Positions 6,031 to 6,915 of a stretch of 6,915 bases of DNA are shown one piece after another. A program made the translations under genes and the position numbers. Below the pieces are notes generated by a model. That model had not been told where the DNA came from. It saw only the letters and a program-made list of their open reading frames with translations, and made no database searches. Source of the stretch: an uncultured Collinsella sp. (GTDB taxonomy: Bacteria > Actinomycetota > Coriobacteriia > Coriobacteriales > Coriobacteriaceae); contig CAADVJ010000230.1 in the NCBI GenBank assembly GCA_900752475.1, forward strand, positions 1-6,915. The letters are read 5' to 3'. Positions within the stretch are counted from its first letter, which is position 1; each line of letters begins with the position of its first letter.

Positions 6031-6120
6031 TGGTGTCGGAGGCGGGACTTGAACCCGCATGACCAAAAAGCGGTCACTAGCACCTCAAGCTAGCGCGTCT
6101 GCCAATTCCGCCACTCCGAC
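6031..6120 (-). tRNA. tRNA-Leu (anticodon GAG)
   Basis: This is a 90-nt class II tRNA on the minus strand. The acceptor stem is GTCGGAG/CTCCGAC, the anticodon stem CTAGC/GCTAG holds the loop TTGAGGT with anticodon GAG (CUC/CUU codons), and the long variable arm TGACC/GGTCA is typical of leucine tRNAs. The T loop is TTCAAGT, with discriminator A and encoded CCA. It forms a single-gene unit with its own promoter and terminator. Confidence 0.96.
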
Positions 6121-6177
6121 ATGCTATGTTGTTGATTAGCGGTTCGTTTTGTTGGACCCGCGCGTTCAACGAGGAAG

Positions 6178-6207
6178 ATAATAACCTATGATTCGAGAAC
6201 TGTGCAA
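6178..6207 (-). promoter_or_regulatory. Sigma-70-type promoter of tRNA-Leu
   Basis: On the minus strand TTGCAC (6202-6207) is followed by an 18-nt spacer and TATTAT (6178-6183). The tRNA 5' end is 57 nt downstream of the -10 element, so this precursor has a leader of roughly 50 nt, much longer than at the two tRNA-Gly promoters. The -35 hexamer overlaps the A/T dyad at 6204-6230. Confidence 0.78.
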
Positions 6208-6230
6208 GCACTTTTTTGAAAAAAGTTTAC
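6204..6230 (-). promoter_or_regulatory. A/T-tract dyad overlapping the tRNA promoter -35 (UP-element-like), site 3
   Basis: On the minus strand the core ACTTTTTTCAAAAAAGT is a perfect dyad about one base, preceded by GTAA and followed by GCTTGC whose TTGC belongs to the -35 hexamer. It differs from site 2 mainly in the central base (C for G) and in the base before CTTGC. Confidence 0.75.
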
Positions 6231-6264
6231 GAATTTGTAAATGCGCAGGTAGACTGACCTGTTC

Positions 6265-6389
6265 GGGCAGGAATGAGGTTGCTTTCCAACGCGTCCTCGG
6301 GCATGCGGCATTATTTTGATCCGCGCTTCGCGCTACAAAATAATGCCGCCCCCTGCGGAATGCGTTGGAAAGCAACCTCATTCCTGCCC
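6265..6389 (-). repeat. Long palindrome A: 125-bp hairpin element with conserved internal loop
   Basis: This is a symmetric 125-bp element. A perfect 28-bp outer stem (6265-6292 with 6362-6389) is followed by a 12/12 internal loop (6293-6304 and 6350-6361), a perfect 14-bp inner stem (6305-6318 with 6336-6349), and a 17-nt tip that can form a small CGCG/CGCG stem. Read on the minus strand the loop strands are ATTCCGCAGGGG and ATGCCCGAGGAC, nearly the same as those of the element at 6571-6697 on the plus strand, although the stems differ. No target-site duplication is evident. It lies upstream of the tRNA-Leu promoter and carries no plausible gene. Confidence 0.85.
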
Positions 6390-6570
6390 TAGGGGCACGT
6401 ACTCCAGGCACCGTTCTCAAACATGTTTTGAGGGCTGATGCAAATTTAGTGGCTCTGCTTTGCCGAGCCCTTATATGGGGAGGCCGGAGCCAAGGCTCCG
6501 GCCTCACACAATTCCCTATCAGATTAAGCGAGCCGTCGGGGAATCGCACTCCCCCTGCCGAGTTAACGTA
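6390..6570. other. 181-bp gene-free segment between palindromes A and B, rich in small hairpins
   Basis: I find no gene and no RNA family I can name. Inverted repeats include CTCAAA/TTTGAG (6416-6421 with 6427-6432), GGCTC/GAGCC (6451-6455 with 6465-6469) and a perfect 12-bp stem (6480-6491 with 6494-6505). None is followed by a T-run on either strand. The segment could be part of a composite element bounded by the two palindromes, or a structured RNA. No promoter is convincing on either strand. Confidence 0.4.
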
Positions 6571-6697
6571 GGGCCCGCCCTGTTGTTACTTTTCAGAACA
6601 CTCCGCAGGACGCAAGAAACCCCCGCCGCACGAAGTGCGCAGCGGGGGTTTCTTGCATGTCCGAGGACGTTCTGAAAACTAAGTCCAGCACGGGCCC
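6571..6697 (+). repeat. Long palindrome B: 127-bp hairpin element related to palindrome A, opposite orientation
   Basis: All paired blocks are symmetric about position 6634: GGGCCCG/CGGGCCC (6571-6577 with 6691-6697), TTTTCAGAAC/GTTCTGAAAA (6590-6599 with 6669-6678) and a 15-bp inner stem (6612-6626 with 6642-6656), with tip CGCAC-GAA-GTGCG. The 12/12 internal loop strands ACTCCGCAGGAC (6600-6611) and ATGTCCGAGGAC (6657-6668) match those of palindrome A read on the minus strand at 9 and 11 of 12 positions. The element starts 14 bp beyond the transporter stop codon. Confidence 0.8.
6612..6656 (-). terminator. Probable terminator of the peptide-transporter gene (inner stem of palindrome B)
   Basis: On the minus strand the inner stem of palindrome B ends in GCGGGGG followed by TTTCTT. 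The 15-bp stem is very GC-rich at the top, and AAGAAA precedes its left arm. It lies about 55 nt past the stop codon at 6712. The plus strand has the same GGGGGTTTCTT end, so it may work in both directions. The T-run is interrupted and sits inside the stem, which lowers certainty. Confidence 0.6.
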
Positions 6698-6711
6698 GGA
6701 CAAACAACCGA

Positions 6712-6915
6712 CTACAGGTCGATGTGCGATTCCTTGATCGGGAACGGCTCGGCGAAGTGGCAGGCGCAGCAGTGACCCGGGGCAACTTCCTTAAACTCAG
6801 GAAGCTTTTCGGAGCAGATGCCCTGCGCGATCGGGCAGCGCGTGTGGAAACGGCAGCCGGTCGGCGGGGCCCGCGGGGGCGGCGGGGGGCCCGGGGGGGG
6901 GGGGCGCGCGCGGGG
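6712..6915 (-). CDS. Oligopeptide/dipeptide ABC transporter ATP-binding protein, C-terminal fragment (OppD/OppF family)
   Basis: Only the C-terminal end is in the window. The 51 readable residues before the stop at 6712 (codons 6712-6867) match the C-terminal extension of peptide-import ATPases: PPTGCRFHTRCPIA, then ICSEKLPEF, then VAPGHCCACHF. This extension follows the nucleotide-binding domain, which drives peptide uptake through the OppBC-type permease at the inner face of the membrane. Its cysteines (C-x5-C-x6-C, then CCxC) fit the cysteine pattern reported to bind an iron-sulfur cluster in some homologues; that role here is inference. The 48 bases beyond 6867 are only G and C, encode an implausible sequence and should not be trusted. 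OppD and OppF cannot be told apart from this fragment. Confidence 0.85.
   Translation of the reverse strand, partial: PRARPPPPGPPPPPRAPPTGCRFHTRCPIAQGICSEKLPEFKEVAPGHCCACHFAEPFPIKESHIDL
6868..6915. other. G/C-only terminal segment, probable sequence artefact
   Basis: There is no A or T from 6862 to the window end, with G-runs up to 12 and alternating GCGC. The reading frame up to 6867 fits the transporter family and then becomes implausible. This looks like low-quality sequence at a contig end. Confidence 0.8.

Noticed and set aside
5210..6052. Plus-strand open frame of 280 codons opposite the phosphatase gene
   Set aside because: It is antisense to a gene with full domain support and also runs into the tRNA-Leu terminator and tRNA-Leu; it shows no recognisable domain.
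6390..6540. A cobalamin-riboswitch-like string on the minus strand (AGGGAA, GAGCCACT and TGCCTGGAGTACGTGCC in order)
   Set aside because: The core GC-rich box is missing, the B12-box match needs an insertion and mismatches, and the gene downstream would be tRNA-Leu, which is not a plausible target.
6265..6697. Integron attC sites, since the elements are imperfect palindromes with conserved unpaired parts
   Set aside because: I see no proper core-site pair (RYYYAAC/GTTRRRY in the right places), no integrase and no gene cassette; the stems are longer than attC stems.

Overview
The window looks like chromosomal DNA from a high-GC Gram-positive bacterium, most likely a gut Coriobacteriia member such as Collinsella. 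That placement is inference. It rests on GC-rich coding sequence, an actinobacterial-style GH13 alpha-glucosidase, single tRNA genes with encoded CCA ends, and GC-rich palindromes filling the gaps between genes. Every gene I can support is on the minus strand, so transcription runs from high to low coordinates. No transposase, phage gene, CRISPR array or rRNA was seen.

Layout from right to left (direction of transcription). 6712-6915 is the C-terminal end of an oligopeptide/dipeptide ABC transporter ATPase; its last 48 bases (6868-6915) contain only G and C and look like a sequence artefact. 6265-6697 is a gene-free block with two long imperfect palindromes (6265-6389 and 6571-6697). They lie in opposite orientation, share the same internal-loop sequences but have different stems, and enclose 181 bp of smaller hairpins. 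6031-6120 is tRNA-Leu(GAG) with its own promoter and terminator. 5971-3626 and 3544-2798 form a partner-switching pair: a PAS-GAF-SpoIIE/PP2C phosphatase, then one polypeptide that joins a STAS anti-sigma-antagonist domain to an RsbW/SpoIIAB-like kinase domain. 2692-2391 is a tRNA array, Gly(GCC)-Cys(GCA)-variant Gly(GCC), with a hairpin plus T-run after each gene. 2240-2348 is a third long palindrome. 2053-320 is a cytoplasmic GH13 alpha-glucosidase. 178-25 is a tRNA-Gly(GCC)-tRNA-Val(GAC) pair.

How the parts fit. The phosphatase, with its sensory PAS and GAF domains, is expected to dephosphorylate the STAS domain encoded just downstream and so change the anti-sigma kinase's partner; no sigma factor gene is in the window. 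The glucosidase would degrade imported alpha-glucosides. The three tRNA transcription units share a promoter design: an A/T-tract dyad placed directly on the -35 element, absent from the protein genes. The most notable items are this shared dyad, the related pair of long palindromes, the STAS-kinase fusion, and the middle tRNA-Gly copy with changed core positions.
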